A stretch of 40,342 bases of DNA from assembly GCA_012511175.1 (NCBI GenBank), contig JAAZGO010000012.1, positions 1 through 40,342 of the forward strand, given 5' to 3'. The notes under the pieces were generated by a model, which did not search any database, was not told the DNA's origin, and saw only the letters and a list, made by a program, of their open reading frames with translations. Shown here in pieces: positions 8,569 through 15,809 of the stretch. This DNA is from Fastidiosipila sp. Its GTDB lineage: Bacteria; Bacillota; Clostridia; Saccharofermentanales; DTU023. Every line of letters starts with the position of its first letter. Positions within the stretch are counted from its first letter, which is position 1. The position numbers were made by a program, and so were the translations under genes.

Positions 8569-9654
8569 ATGAGAGTTACTGTCGTCGGGGCGGGTAATTC
8601 CGGCTTGGCCATGGCTGCGCATGTTAGCTTGGGCGGCCATCAGGTCACTTTATGGAACCGGACCCGATCATCCATCGAAAGACTGATTGATCACCCGGTC
8701 ATTCATTGTGACGGTGTCATCAGCGGGCACATTCCCATCCATCGGGCAACCAGCGATATCTCCATTGCCCTGGAGGATCCCGACCTGATTCTGATCACAA
8801 CACCTGCCTACGCGCATCGGGATCTGGCAGATCTGATCGCCAGGAACATCAGCAGGGAAACACTGATTCTTCTGAACCCTGGAAGGACTTTCGGCGCCCT
8901 GGAGTTCCGGATGATCTACGAGAAGGCCAATCCAAAACTCCCCCAGACCATCGCCGAGGCACAGACCATCATCTACACCTGCCGCAGGACCGGGGCTGAC
9001 ACAGTCCACATAGTCGCCTTGAAATCCGATGTACTCCTTTCTACTTTCAAAGCCAGTGACAATGCGGCCGTTATCGCCAGGCTCCCGGCCTGCATCAGGG
9101 ATTTTTTCATCCCGGCCCGTTCAATGATCGAGACGTCGATCGGCAATGTGGGCATGATCCTGCACTGCGCACCGTTGCTTTTAAATGCGGGCTGGACGGA
9201 AAACGAAACAAATATCTACAAGTACTATTACGACGGAATCACGCCGACCATCAGCGGGCTTCTCGAAAAACTGGACCATGAGCGCATCGGTGTCTCGCGG
9301 GCGCTCGATCATCGGGTTGAAACAACCAGGGAATGGTTGAAGCGGACCTACCACATCACGGGCGAAACCCTTTATGAATGTCTTCAAAATAATGAAGCCT
9401 ACAAGAAAATTGATGCCCCCCAGACCCTGCAGCACCGCTACATCCTGGAGGATGTGCCGTGCGGTCTGGTTCCTCTGGAAGCCGTCGGTCTGGCCCACGG
9501 GGTCGACATGTCTCACACCAGCCTGATCATCGACCTGGCGTCCAGACTCATGGGAATCGATTTTCGAAAAGGCGGACGCAATTTGGAGAGCCTGGGGCTG
9601 GGGAAAGGTAAGCAATGCCTGCATGACCTGATGGAAGAGCTGCCTGATGCATAG
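8569..9654 (+). CDS. Opine (octopine/nopaline) dehydrogenase family enzyme
   Basis: 361 residues from ATG 8569, preceded by AGGGGGAG at five bases; an upstream in-frame GTG at 8539 lacks a site. Residues 1-30 are a Rossmann nucleotide-binding motif with GAGNSG (7-12). The C-terminal half matches the octopine dehydrogenase domain: LHCAPLLLNAG (likely catalytic His199), YYDGITP (220-226), then HRYILEDVPCGLVPLEAVG and a final GGRNLESLGL. By family such enzymes reversibly and reductively join an amino acid with a 2-oxo acid using NAD(P)H, or act on similar N-(carboxyalkyl) or 2-hydroxy/oxo substrates. It overlaps the next gene by 8 bases, so the two products probably act on one pathway. No nicotianamine-synthase-like or racemase gene of a metallophore cluster is nearby. 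Substrate unknown. Confidence 0.85.
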   Translation: MRVTVVGAGNSGLAMAAHVSLGGHQVTLWNRTRSSIERLIDHPVIHCDGVISGHIPIHRATSDISIALEDPDLILITTPAYAHRDLADLIARNISRETLILLNPGRTFGALEFRMIYEKANPKLPQTIAEAQTIIYTCRRTGADTVHIVALKSDVLLSTFKASDNAAVIARLPACIRDFFIPARSMIETSIGNVGMILHCAPLLLNAGWTENETNIYKYYYDGITPTISGLLEKLDHERIGVSRALDHRVETTREWLKRTYHITGETLYECLQNNEAYKKIDAPQTLQHRYILEDVPCGLVPLEAVGLAHGVDMSHTSLIIDLASRLMGIDFRKGGRNLESLGLGKGKQCLHDLMEELPDA

Positions 9655-11569
9655 GGGGGATGGTCCGGTTTACGGCCTGATCAAGCCCTCTGCCGATGCC
9701 CACACCCTGGGAATACACACAGTCGCCGAACTGCTGGGCGAATGCGGCTATCAGGTAGTCCATGCCGGCCAGGAAGCTGCCGGAGCGCTCAGTCTCTGCA
9801 TGCATGAGGCCAAGCGCCGGCTGGTGATCGACTGGATCGTAAAAAGCAAGATCCGGAGGCTGGGAATCAGCTACCGCCTAGATGAAGAAGATGCCATCCA
9901 TATGGTGGGTTATCTGGTCGAAGCGCTCAAAGAGCGGCGCCTATTCTCCTTTCAGGGGGGCCCGCTGGACCTGCTTTTTTTTGCCGGCCTGCCCGCAGCC
10001 TGTGAAGCCATCCATAATGCCCATGGCGGCCTGGTCGTAACCTTCAAGGGAGGGGAGACGCCGGAAGAGACCCTGGAGAAAATGGGCGTTCCCGCGGATC
10101 GCATCCCCCCCGAGCTTCAGGAAAGCAGCCTCTATGACCGGGCCAGGCTTGACTTTGGCAAATGGCTCATTGATTCACAGGGCTACACCGCCCATCCGTT
10201 TCCGGATCGGTCCGGCTATCGGGAGTACGGAAGCCGGAGCGATACGCTGACCCGAAGGCTTGACGCCAACCGGGCCCCCCGCTCCGAACCCTTGATCAGG
10301 GCGCATGCCGGCCCTTACTCTTCTTTGGTTTCCCGGGAGGAATCCGTTTCGGAATTTATCCGGTGGGCCAAGGAACTGGCGCAGGGAGGTTTTCTGGACA
10401 TTCTCTCCATCGGCAGCTCCCAGCTGACCCAATCCAATTTTGGCGAGGACTGGGGGGATCAACCGAACGGCGGAGGTGTTCCCGTCAATTCACCGGATGA
10501 ATACCGGATGATCTACCAGGCGTCAAGGCCGATGCTGGTGAGAACCTACGCCGGCACAAAAAATATCCCCCAACTGGCCCGCATGCACGAAGAAACCATG
10601 AACATCTGCTGGCACGCCCTGTCCCTGTGGTGGTTCAATCAGCTGGACGGACGGGGTCCCTATGACCTCTACACCAATCTGCAGCAACACACGGAAACCC
10701 TGGACTTTATCGCGGAAACCCGCAAACCTTTCGAAGCCAATGTTCCCCACCATTTCGCCTTCCGGGGGGCAGATGATGTGACTTACATCGTTTCAGGCTA
10801 CCTGGCAGCCAAACTGGCCAAGCAAAAGGGGATCAGGACCTTCATCCTCCAAACCATGCTGAACACGCCCCGGATGACCTGGGGGATCCGGGACCTGGCC
10901 AAGACGCGGGCGCTCCTCAAGATGGTCAAAACCCTGGAAGATCCCGACTTCAGGCTTATCCTCCAGCCCAGGGCCGGCCTCGACTATTTCAAGCCTGATC
11001 TCTATGAAGCCAGGATCCAGCTGGCCGCCGTGACCGCCCTCATGGACGACATTGAACCCCGCGATGAATCCAGTCCGCCCCTTGTCCATGTGGTCAGTTA
11101 CTCCGAGGCCTCACACCTGGCGACACCGGCAATTATCGGGGAGAGTGTCCGGATTTCCCTGTCCGCCCTCAATCAATACCGGGATTTAAGGCGAAAAGGG
11201 GATGTTGACGATATGGGGAGGCATGCCGGTGTTGAGGTGCAGGCAGCTGAACTGATCCGGGAGGCCCGCGCGATTGTCCGGGCCATTGAAAACTCGATCC
11301 CGGACCCCTACAGCGCGGAAGGTTTTTATACGCTCTTTACAGCCGGTTTTCTGCCCGTTCCCTACCTCTGGGGTGACCGGGAAGAATTCAGACGTGCCAA
11401 AGACTGGGTTTCCAAGCCGATCAAAGGGGGGATCCGGCTGGTCGACCCGCAGACTTCATCGGTACTGACCGTGGGTGACCGGATCACCAAGGCGCAAAGC
11501 CATCTGGATGAGGCCCGCTACCTTCTGCGCCAGCGGATGGCAGAGAACCCGCCCCTATCTGATCTTTGA
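9647..11569 (+). CDS. B12-binding protein with long C-terminal region, possibly a mutase barrel
   Basis: 640 residues. The N-terminus carries a B12-binding signature: DxHxxG as DAHTLG (Asp17, His19, Gly22), an SxL-like stretch (GISYRLDE, 73-80) and the late GG in FKGGETPEETLEKMGVPADR (~133-152). This implies base-off/His-on cobalamin binding. Residues ~190-600 alternate strands and helices and include GGGVPVNSP, ANVPHHFAFRGADDVTY and TMLNTPRMTWGIRDLAKTRA. They look like a large alpha/beta barrel of the size of glutamate mutase E, but I do not recognise the family with certainty. The inferred role is a coenzyme-B12-dependent rearrangement; a B12-dependent methyl transfer is an alternative. The gene is translationally coupled to the opine dehydrogenase and its end overlaps the convergent HMA gene by 15 bases. 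Confidence 0.7.
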   Translation: MHRGDGPVYGLIKPSADAHTLGIHTVAELLGECGYQVVHAGQEAAGALSLCMHEAKRRLVIDWIVKSKIRRLGISYRLDEEDAIHMVGYLVEALKERRLFSFQGGPLDLLFFAGLPAACEAIHNAHGGLVVTFKGGETPEETLEKMGVPADRIPPELQESSLYDRARLDFGKWLIDSQGYTAHPFPDRSGYREYGSRSDTLTRRLDANRAPRSEPLIRAHAGPYSSLVSREESVSEFIRWAKELAQGGFLDILSIGSSQLTQSNFGEDWGDQPNGGGVPVNSPDEYRMIYQASRPMLVRTYAGTKNIPQLARMHEETMNICWHALSLWWFNQLDGRGPYDLYTNLQQHTETLDFIAETRKPFEANVPHHFAFRGADDVTYIVSGYLAAKLAKQKGIRTFILQTMLNTPRMTWGIRDLAKTRALLKMVKTLEDPDFRLILQPRAGLDYFKPDLYEARIQLAAVTALMDDIEPRDESSPPLVHVVSYSEASHLATPAIIGESVRISLSALNQYRDLRRKGDVDDMGRHAGVEVQAAELIREARAIVRAIENSIPDPYSAEGFYTLFTAGFLPVPYLWGDREEFRRAKDWVSKPIKGGIRLVDPQTSSVLTVGDRITKAQSHLDEARYLLRQRMAENPPLSDL

Positions 11570-11782
11570 CTTCACAACTTCGAAGCCGACCCGGTCGATG
11601 GCATTTTCAATGTCCCGGAGGGTCACTTGTGTCTCGTCGAAGTCGAGTTTGGCCCGGCTGGAGCTAAATGAGACGGTGACGGATTCTCCTTCAACGCCAT
11701 CAAGTTGCTTCAAGGCTGCTGCGATCTTTTGGGAACAGGAAGGGCAGATCAGTGTTTCCAACTGGATGATTGCAGATTTCAT
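11555..11782 (-). CDS. Stand-alone heavy-metal-associated (HMA) domain protein
   Basis: 75 residues, a single ferredoxin-like HMA fold: LETLICPSCSQKIAAALKQL carries the metal-binding CxxC (CPSC), followed by GVEGESVTVSF and a C-terminal AIDRVGFEV. Small cytoplasmic metal chaperones of the CopZ type look like this and hand metal to P1B ATPases. It lies 10 bases downstream of the ATPase gene, which lacks its own N-terminal HMA domain, so it probably supplies that function in trans. The residue before the first Cys is Ile rather than the usual Thr/His of the GMTCxxC motif. The metal is unknown. Confidence 0.85.
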   Translation of the reverse strand: MKSAIIQLETLICPSCSQKIAAALKQLDGVEGESVTVSFSSSRAKLDFDETQVTLRDIENAIDRVGFEVVKSKIR

Positions 11783-11792
11783 GCATTCTCCT

Positions 11793-13655
11793 TCATTTTC
11801 TCAGTTTGTAGCCTAACAATCTCATACCGTTTAAGATGACTGCCAGGATGCTGCCTTCGTGAACCAGCATGCCGATGGACATGTTCATCCAGTCACCGAA
11901 GAGGACGCTGGCAAGCAGGGCAAAGACGACCCCGACGGCGATGACCATATTCTGCGTCATATTCCGAACCGTCGCCTTGGCCAGCCCCAAGGCGTGGGGC
12001 AGCCGGTTGAAATCGGAATTCATCAGAACAACATTGGATGTTTCAATGGCAACCTCCGTGCCGCTTCCCATGGCGATCCCGATCTGGGCCAAGGCCAGGG
12101 AGGGGCTGTCGTTGACGCCGTCGCCGACAAAGGCGATGATCTCGCCCCGGTCAATCCTTTCCTTGATGTAGGCCGACTTGTCCTGGGGCAGCATCTTTCC
12201 CAGAGCCTTGGTCAAACCCAGCTCCCGGGCAATGACATCGACGGTGCCCTGGTTGTCGCCTGACAGCATGATGAGTTTTTTTACGCCCAGCCGTTTGATC
12301 CGTTCGAGGCTTTCCCGGACGCCGGGGCGGACCTGATCCCGGATTCCCATCAGCACCTTCAGCTCGCCGTCCACGGCCGCCAGTACCAGTGAGTTGCCGG
12401 CCGCCTCGAGGCGTAAAAGGTCGGTTTGGACCGCCTGGCTCAATTCAACCCCCTCACTTTGCATGAGCGCCGCATTGCCGACCAGCACGACATGTCCTCC
12501 AGCTGAGGACACGATACCGCCGCCCTTGACGACGTGGGTGGCGGTCACCTCCGAACGGGGGACCTCACCGATATTTTCCAGGACAGCCTTGGCCAGCGGA
12601 TGATCGGATTCGGCTTCGATGCTGGCCAGCAAACTAAGAGCCTGGTCGGCCTGATCCCCATAGACGATTTTTTCTGAAACGGACGGATTGCCGGCCGTCA
12701 GGGTCCCCGTCTTGTCAAAGACCATCCGGTCGAGCCGGCTGAAATCCCGGATGACCTCGCTCCCTTTCAAAAGGATGCCGTGAGCGGCCCCGTTGCCAAT
12801 GCCCGCGACGTTTGAGACGGGTACTCCGATCACCAGGGCGCCGGGACAGCCGAGCACCAGGATGGTGATGGCAAGTTCAACATTTTTGGTGAAAAACCAG
12901 ACCAGGAGGGCCGTCAGCAGGATGGCAGGGGTGTAATACCGGGAGAACCGGTCGATGAAGCGTTCGGCCCGTGACTTGGAGTCCTGAGCCTCCTCGACAA
13001 GCTCAATGATCTTGCCGAAGGTCGTATCTTCGCCGACGCGGTCAGCCTCGATCTGCAGGGTGCCATTATCGAGCAGGGTACCGGCGTAGACCAGGGAGTT
13101 TTTTTCTTTGGCGGCCGGCATGGACTCACCGGTAATGCTGGCCTCGTTGACACTTCCCTCACCAAACAAAACCCTGCCGTCGACCGGCACGCGGGCGCCC
13201 GTCTTCACCAGCAGGACATCGCCGATGTCGACATCGACGATATCGACTTCCACGAAGTTCCCGTCCTCCATCCTCTTCCAGGCAGTATCCGGAGCCATTT
13301 CGGTCAGGGCTTTGATGGCGGACCGTGTCTTATTCAAGGTTCGCTGTTCAAGGTAAGCGCCGAAAAGAAAGAGGAAGGTGACCACGGCTGATTCCTCAAA
13401 GTTTTGAATGGCAAAGGCACCCGCAACTGCCAGCGTGACCAGCACATCAATACTGACCACCTTGACACGCAGGGACTGCCAGGCCTGGATGGCGATGGGA
13501 ATCAGGCCCAGGATGGAAGCCATGATCAGGGCGACGTGGGTGAAGAGCACCGGGCCGCCCGTCCACTTGACCACGAAAGCCGCGGCAATCAGGACTCCAC
13601 TGACAAGGGCAATGCTGTTCTTATTCTTCAGGATGGCCCGTTGGATTTTTCGCAT
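11793..13655 (-). CDS. Heavy-metal P1B-type ATPase with a CPG transmembrane motif
   Basis: 620 residues. Motifs: TGES (175-178), the membrane metal-site motif CPG (270-272, in LGCPGALVIGVPVS), phosphorylation site DKTGTLT (314-320), the HP dipeptide (352-353) typical of heavy-metal pumps, and GDGVND (511-516). Several hydrophobic segments flank these. There is no N-terminal HMA domain. It should move a transition metal across the cell membrane using ATP. CPG in place of CPC, CPH or SPC makes the ion hard to predict. Its start codon overlaps the stop of the upstream small gene by one base (TAATG), and the HMA protein follows, so the three form one unit. Confidence 0.92.
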   Translation of the reverse strand: MRKIQRAILKNKNSIALVSGVLIAAAFVVKWTGGPVLFTHVALIMASILGLIPIAIQAWQSLRVKVVSIDVLVTLAVAGAFAIQNFEESAVVTFLFLFGAYLEQRTLNKTRSAIKALTEMAPDTAWKRMEDGNFVEVDIVDVDIGDVLLVKTGARVPVDGRVLFGEGSVNEASITGESMPAAKEKNSLVYAGTLLDNGTLQIEADRVGEDTTFGKIIELVEEAQDSKSRAERFIDRFSRYYTPAILLTALLVWFFTKNVELAITILVLGCPGALVIGVPVSNVAGIGNGAAHGILLKGSEVIRDFSRLDRMVFDKTGTLTAGNPSVSEKIVYGDQADQALSLLASIEAESDHPLAKAVLENIGEVPRSEVTATHVVKGGGIVSSAGGHVVLVGNAALMQSEGVELSQAVQTDLLRLEAAGNSLVLAAVDGELKVLMGIRDQVRPGVRESLERIKRLGVKKLIMLSGDNQGTVDVIARELGLTKALGKMLPQDKSAYIKERIDRGEIIAFVGDGVNDSPSLALAQIGIAMGSGTEVAIETSNVVLMNSDFNRLPHALGLAKATVRNMTQNMVIAVGVVFALLASVLFGDWMNMSIGMLVHEGSILAVILNGMRLLGYKLRK

Positions 13656-13948
13656 TATTGATCCTGGTCCTGATAGGCCTGGTCCAGCTCAGCCAGCATC
13701 TCATAAACGGCTTCGAAGGTTTCGCAGACATCACAAGGCACGTTGTAATTGTTGGTAATGCCCCGCAGAAGCTCAAACTCCCGGGAAAAGTCTTCCTCGC
13801 CCTTCCTGGACCTGCCGGCAATATCCTCGAACAGTTTTCGGACACCGTGGAATTCCGGATGCGCGCCGCCGTGAACACGGTCGACGACAGGTACGTAGAG
13901 CTCCAGTGTATCCAGATTTTTCTCCAATGCTTCCTGAAATTTCGTCAT
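13655..13948 (-). CDS. Small His/Cys-containing protein of the metal ATPase operon
   Basis: 97 residues from ATG 13948, chosen over the longer frame from 13987 because AAGGAG precedes it. Predicted mostly helical, acidic and soluble. It contains a histidine cluster HGGAHPEFH (~27-35 from the first His) and a CxxC pair (PCDVCE) near the C-terminus. This is reminiscent of hemerythrin-like or metal-sensing four-helix proteins, but I do not recognise the family with confidence. Translational coupling with the ATPase start (TAATG) suggests metal binding, storage or sensing for that pump; this is inference. Confidence 0.7.
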   Translation of the reverse strand: MTKFQEALEKNLDTLELYVPVVDRVHGGAHPEFHGVRKLFEDIAGRSRKGEEDFSREFELLRGITNNYNVPCDVCETFEAVYEMLAELDQAYQDQDQ

Positions 13949-13977
13949 TGACTGCTCTCCTTTTTTCAACCTCGGAA

Positions 13978-13986
13978 ATACTAGCA
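13978..13986 (-). promoter_or_regulatory. Extended -10 promoter element for the metal ATPase operon
   Basis: On the minus strand TGCTAGTAT forms an extended -10 (TG-n-TAGTAT) 30 bases before the start codon at 13948. It is preceded by a pyrimidine-rich stretch with eight T in a row. No good -35 is evident, which extended -10 promoters do not require. Confidence 0.45.
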
Positions 13987-14039
13987 CAAAAAAAAGGAGA
14001 AAGTGGAGCAGGTGATACAGGCAGAAAAGACCGGGCCGC

Positions 14040-14921
14040 CTATTGCCTCAAAATATGGGTAAATCCGAGCCTGTCCGCGAAGTCAACCACTTGCTGATAT
14101 TCGCCGGGCAGACGCCGCCGGTTCATTTCAGCCCGGTGGCCGCAGGGGCTGCCCGGCTGCGGTGTGTACTGCTTCATCAGGGACAGGGGCATGTCGAGCG
14201 GAACAAAAGAGGCCAGTTCCTCCAGGATCCGCAAGGAATCCTGGCAGTGATCCGGCAGGATCAGGTGACGGATGACAAGCCCCCGCAGGATCAGCCCCCG
14301 GCTGTCAAAAACAGGACGGGGCTGCTGGCGGACCATCTCACGGATGGCCAAAAGCGCCAGATCGGCATAGTCCGGCGCCCCGGCAAGGTCTTGAGCCAGC
14401 TGGGAGTCGTGAAACTTCATGTCCGCCAGGTAGACATCGACTGTGTCTGCCAGAGAGTCGAGGCTGTCGACGGTTTCATAGGCGCTGCTGTTCCAGATGA
14501 CCGGAACCGGCCAGCGCTGCCAGGTCACTGTCCGGCGCAGGCTTTCGATGGTACCGGGCAGCCGGTCGGCATAGTGGCTGGGAGTTACCAGGTTGAGGTT
14601 GTGGACGCCGAAATCCAGGAGTTTTTCCATCTTGCGAACCAGCTCTTCCGAAGTGATCCGTTGTCCCTGATGCCCGTGGCTGATGGTGTAATTCTGACAA
14701 AAACAGCATTTTAGAGAGCAACCGGTGAAAAAGATGGTGCCGGATCCCCGATAGCCGCTGATGCAGCGCTCTTCTCCGAAATGGGGCATGAGGCTGGAGA
14801 CCCGGTAGTCGGAAAAACCTTCATCAGATCCGCACCAGCCGGGCTGATCCGGTGTGCGGGGGGCACCGCAGCCGCGGGGGCAGAGGTGGCAGATGCATTT
14901 GGAACCGATGTCTGGATTCAT
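14040..14921 (-). CDS. PflX-like radical SAM protein
   Basis: 293 residues. An N-terminal cysteine motif CxxCPRxCG (CHLCPRGCG, ~11-19) precedes the radical SAM cluster motif CSLKCCFCQ (CxxxCxxC) and GxGxIFFTG. A long barrel with LADMKFHD and VIRHLILPDH follows. This matches the PflX branch of pyruvate-formate-lyase-activase homologues, iron-sulfur enzymes that cleave S-adenosylmethionine; their target is not established. ATG 14921 overlaps the TGA of a 16-residue ORF (ATGA) and has little ribosome binding site of its own, so translation is probably coupled to that ORF. Confidence 0.85.
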   Translation of the reverse strand: MNPDIGSKCICHLCPRGCGAPRTPDQPGWCGSDEGFSDYRVSSLMPHFGEERCISGYRGSGTIFFTGCSLKCCFCQNYTISHGHQGQRITSEELVRKMEKLLDFGVHNLNLVTPSHYADRLPGTIESLRRTVTWQRWPVPVIWNSSAYETVDSLDSLADTVDVYLADMKFHDSQLAQDLAGAPDYADLALLAIREMVRQQPRPVFDSRGLILRGLVIRHLILPDHCQDSLRILEELASFVPLDMPLSLMKQYTPQPGSPCGHRAEMNRRRLPGEYQQVVDFADRLGFTHILRQ

Positions 14922-14968
14922 GCAAGAGTCAGCGAAAAAATGAAAACCACAATGAAGACAAGAGCCAT
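14918..14968 (-). CDS. 16-residue hydrophobic small ORF
   Basis: MALVFIVVFIFSLTLA, from ATG 14968 to TGA 14918-14920. It has one of the best ribosome binding sites nearby: GGAGG at 14979-14975, six bases before the ATG, just inside the end of the nitrilase gene. Its stop overlaps the radical SAM start as ATGA. The product is nearly all hydrophobic, so it could be a tiny membrane peptide. Alternatively it may exist only to deliver ribosomes to the radical SAM gene. Confidence 0.55.
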   Translation of the reverse strand: MALVFIVVFIFSLTLA

Positions 14969-14969
14969 G

Positions 14970-15734
14970 CTAAACCTCCACATGCAGTAAGCCCGGCAGA
15001 CCGTAGGGAAGGGCGTCAAGTTCCCTGCCCAGGTGCCAAAGGTAGGCCCCCCCTTTTGCACGATCCGCCGGGTCGACGTAATTATTGACAAAAAGGACCG
15101 GTTTGGACAGGATCTGGGACCGTTGACGGTAGGCCTCCCCTTCTGTTTCGTGCCATTGGCTGACGGGATAGTCGCAGTGGACCGGCCAAAGGAAAAGATC
15201 GGTCTCCACGTCCCTGTCAATGATGGGCATCAAGAGGTCATCCTCCCATAAGTCGCCGCAGACCAGAAGGGTGATCCTTGTTTGATCCAGCCGAAAAGTA
15301 ATGAACTCATCGCCTTCCCGATATTCCACAGGGGTATTTTTCTTTCTCCACCCTTTTGAAACGCGCCGGTAATGGCCCTTGATATCGCCCAGCTTGTCGA
15401 TGACCAGGTAGGAGGAAAAAAGATAGCCGCCGTCATTTTCGTAAAAACCAAAACCGATGGCCATCCGGTTTTCTGCGGCCCAGCTCCTGATTTGGGCGAT
15501 TTCTTTTCCCCTGACGAAGAGGGCTCTGGCGGCGTCATGCAGGTAAGAGAAATCAAGCGCTTCAAAACCGCTCAAAAAAGCCTCACCAAAAACAGTCAGA
15601 TCGGAACCTTGCTGTTTAGCCTTTGTAACGGCGGTCTTCATGGTCGCTATGTTGTGGTCAAGCTCTTTGAGCGAACCGGGCAGGCAGCAGCAAGTGATGC
15701 GGAGCGGCCGCCTTTTCTGACCTGATGCCTGCAT
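14970..15734 (-). CDS. Carbon-nitrogen hydrolase (nitrilase superfamily)
   Basis: 254 residues from ATG 15734, preferred over GTG 15740 because AGGAGG sits five bases upstream of the ATG. The Glu-Lys-Cys catalytic triad is visible in order: Glu in FGEAFLSG, Lys in RRVSKGWR, Cys in LLVCGDLWED. These cytoplasmic enzymes hydrolyse amides or nitriles; length and motifs fit small omega-amidase/ureidopropionase-like members, but the substrate is not deducible. It lies next to a 16-residue ORF and a PflX-like gene on the same strand. A strong terminator hairpin ends only 15 bases before its start, which is odd (see findings). Confidence 0.85.
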   Translation of the reverse strand: MQASGQKRRPLRITCCCLPGSLKELDHNIATMKTAVTKAKQQGSDLTVFGEAFLSGFEALDFSYLHDAARALFVRGKEIAQIRSWAAENRMAIGFGFYENDGGYLFSSYLVIDKLGDIKGHYRRVSKGWRKKNTPVEYREGDEFITFRLDQTRITLLVCGDLWEDDLLMPIIDRDVETDLFLWPVHCDYPVSQWHETEGEAYRQRSQILSKPVLFVNNYVDPADRAKGGAYLWHLGRELDALPYGLPGLLHVEV

Positions 15735-15748
15735 GTACACCTCCTGTC

Positions 15749-15788
15749 AAAAAAGCACAACCGCCCCCTGGGACGGAGGCGGTTGTGC
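15749..15788 (-). terminator. Rho-independent terminator after ade
   Basis: A perfect 11-base inverted repeat, GCACAACCGCC (15788-15778 on the minus strand) and GGCGGTTGTGC (15765-15755), closes a 12-base loop and is followed by six T (15754-15749). Very strong intrinsic terminator for the adenine deaminase transcript. It also abuts the ribosome binding site of the nitrilase gene. Confidence 0.9.
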
Positions 15789-15809
15789 GCGATTTTACGC
15801 TTGTTTTGA

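Noticed and set aside
8569-11569. Staphylopine/pseudopaline-type opine metallophore cluster
   Set aside because: Only the opine dehydrogenase is shared; no nicotianamine-synthase-like enzyme, racemase, exporter or importer is next to it. The metal ATPase is on the other strand and convergent.
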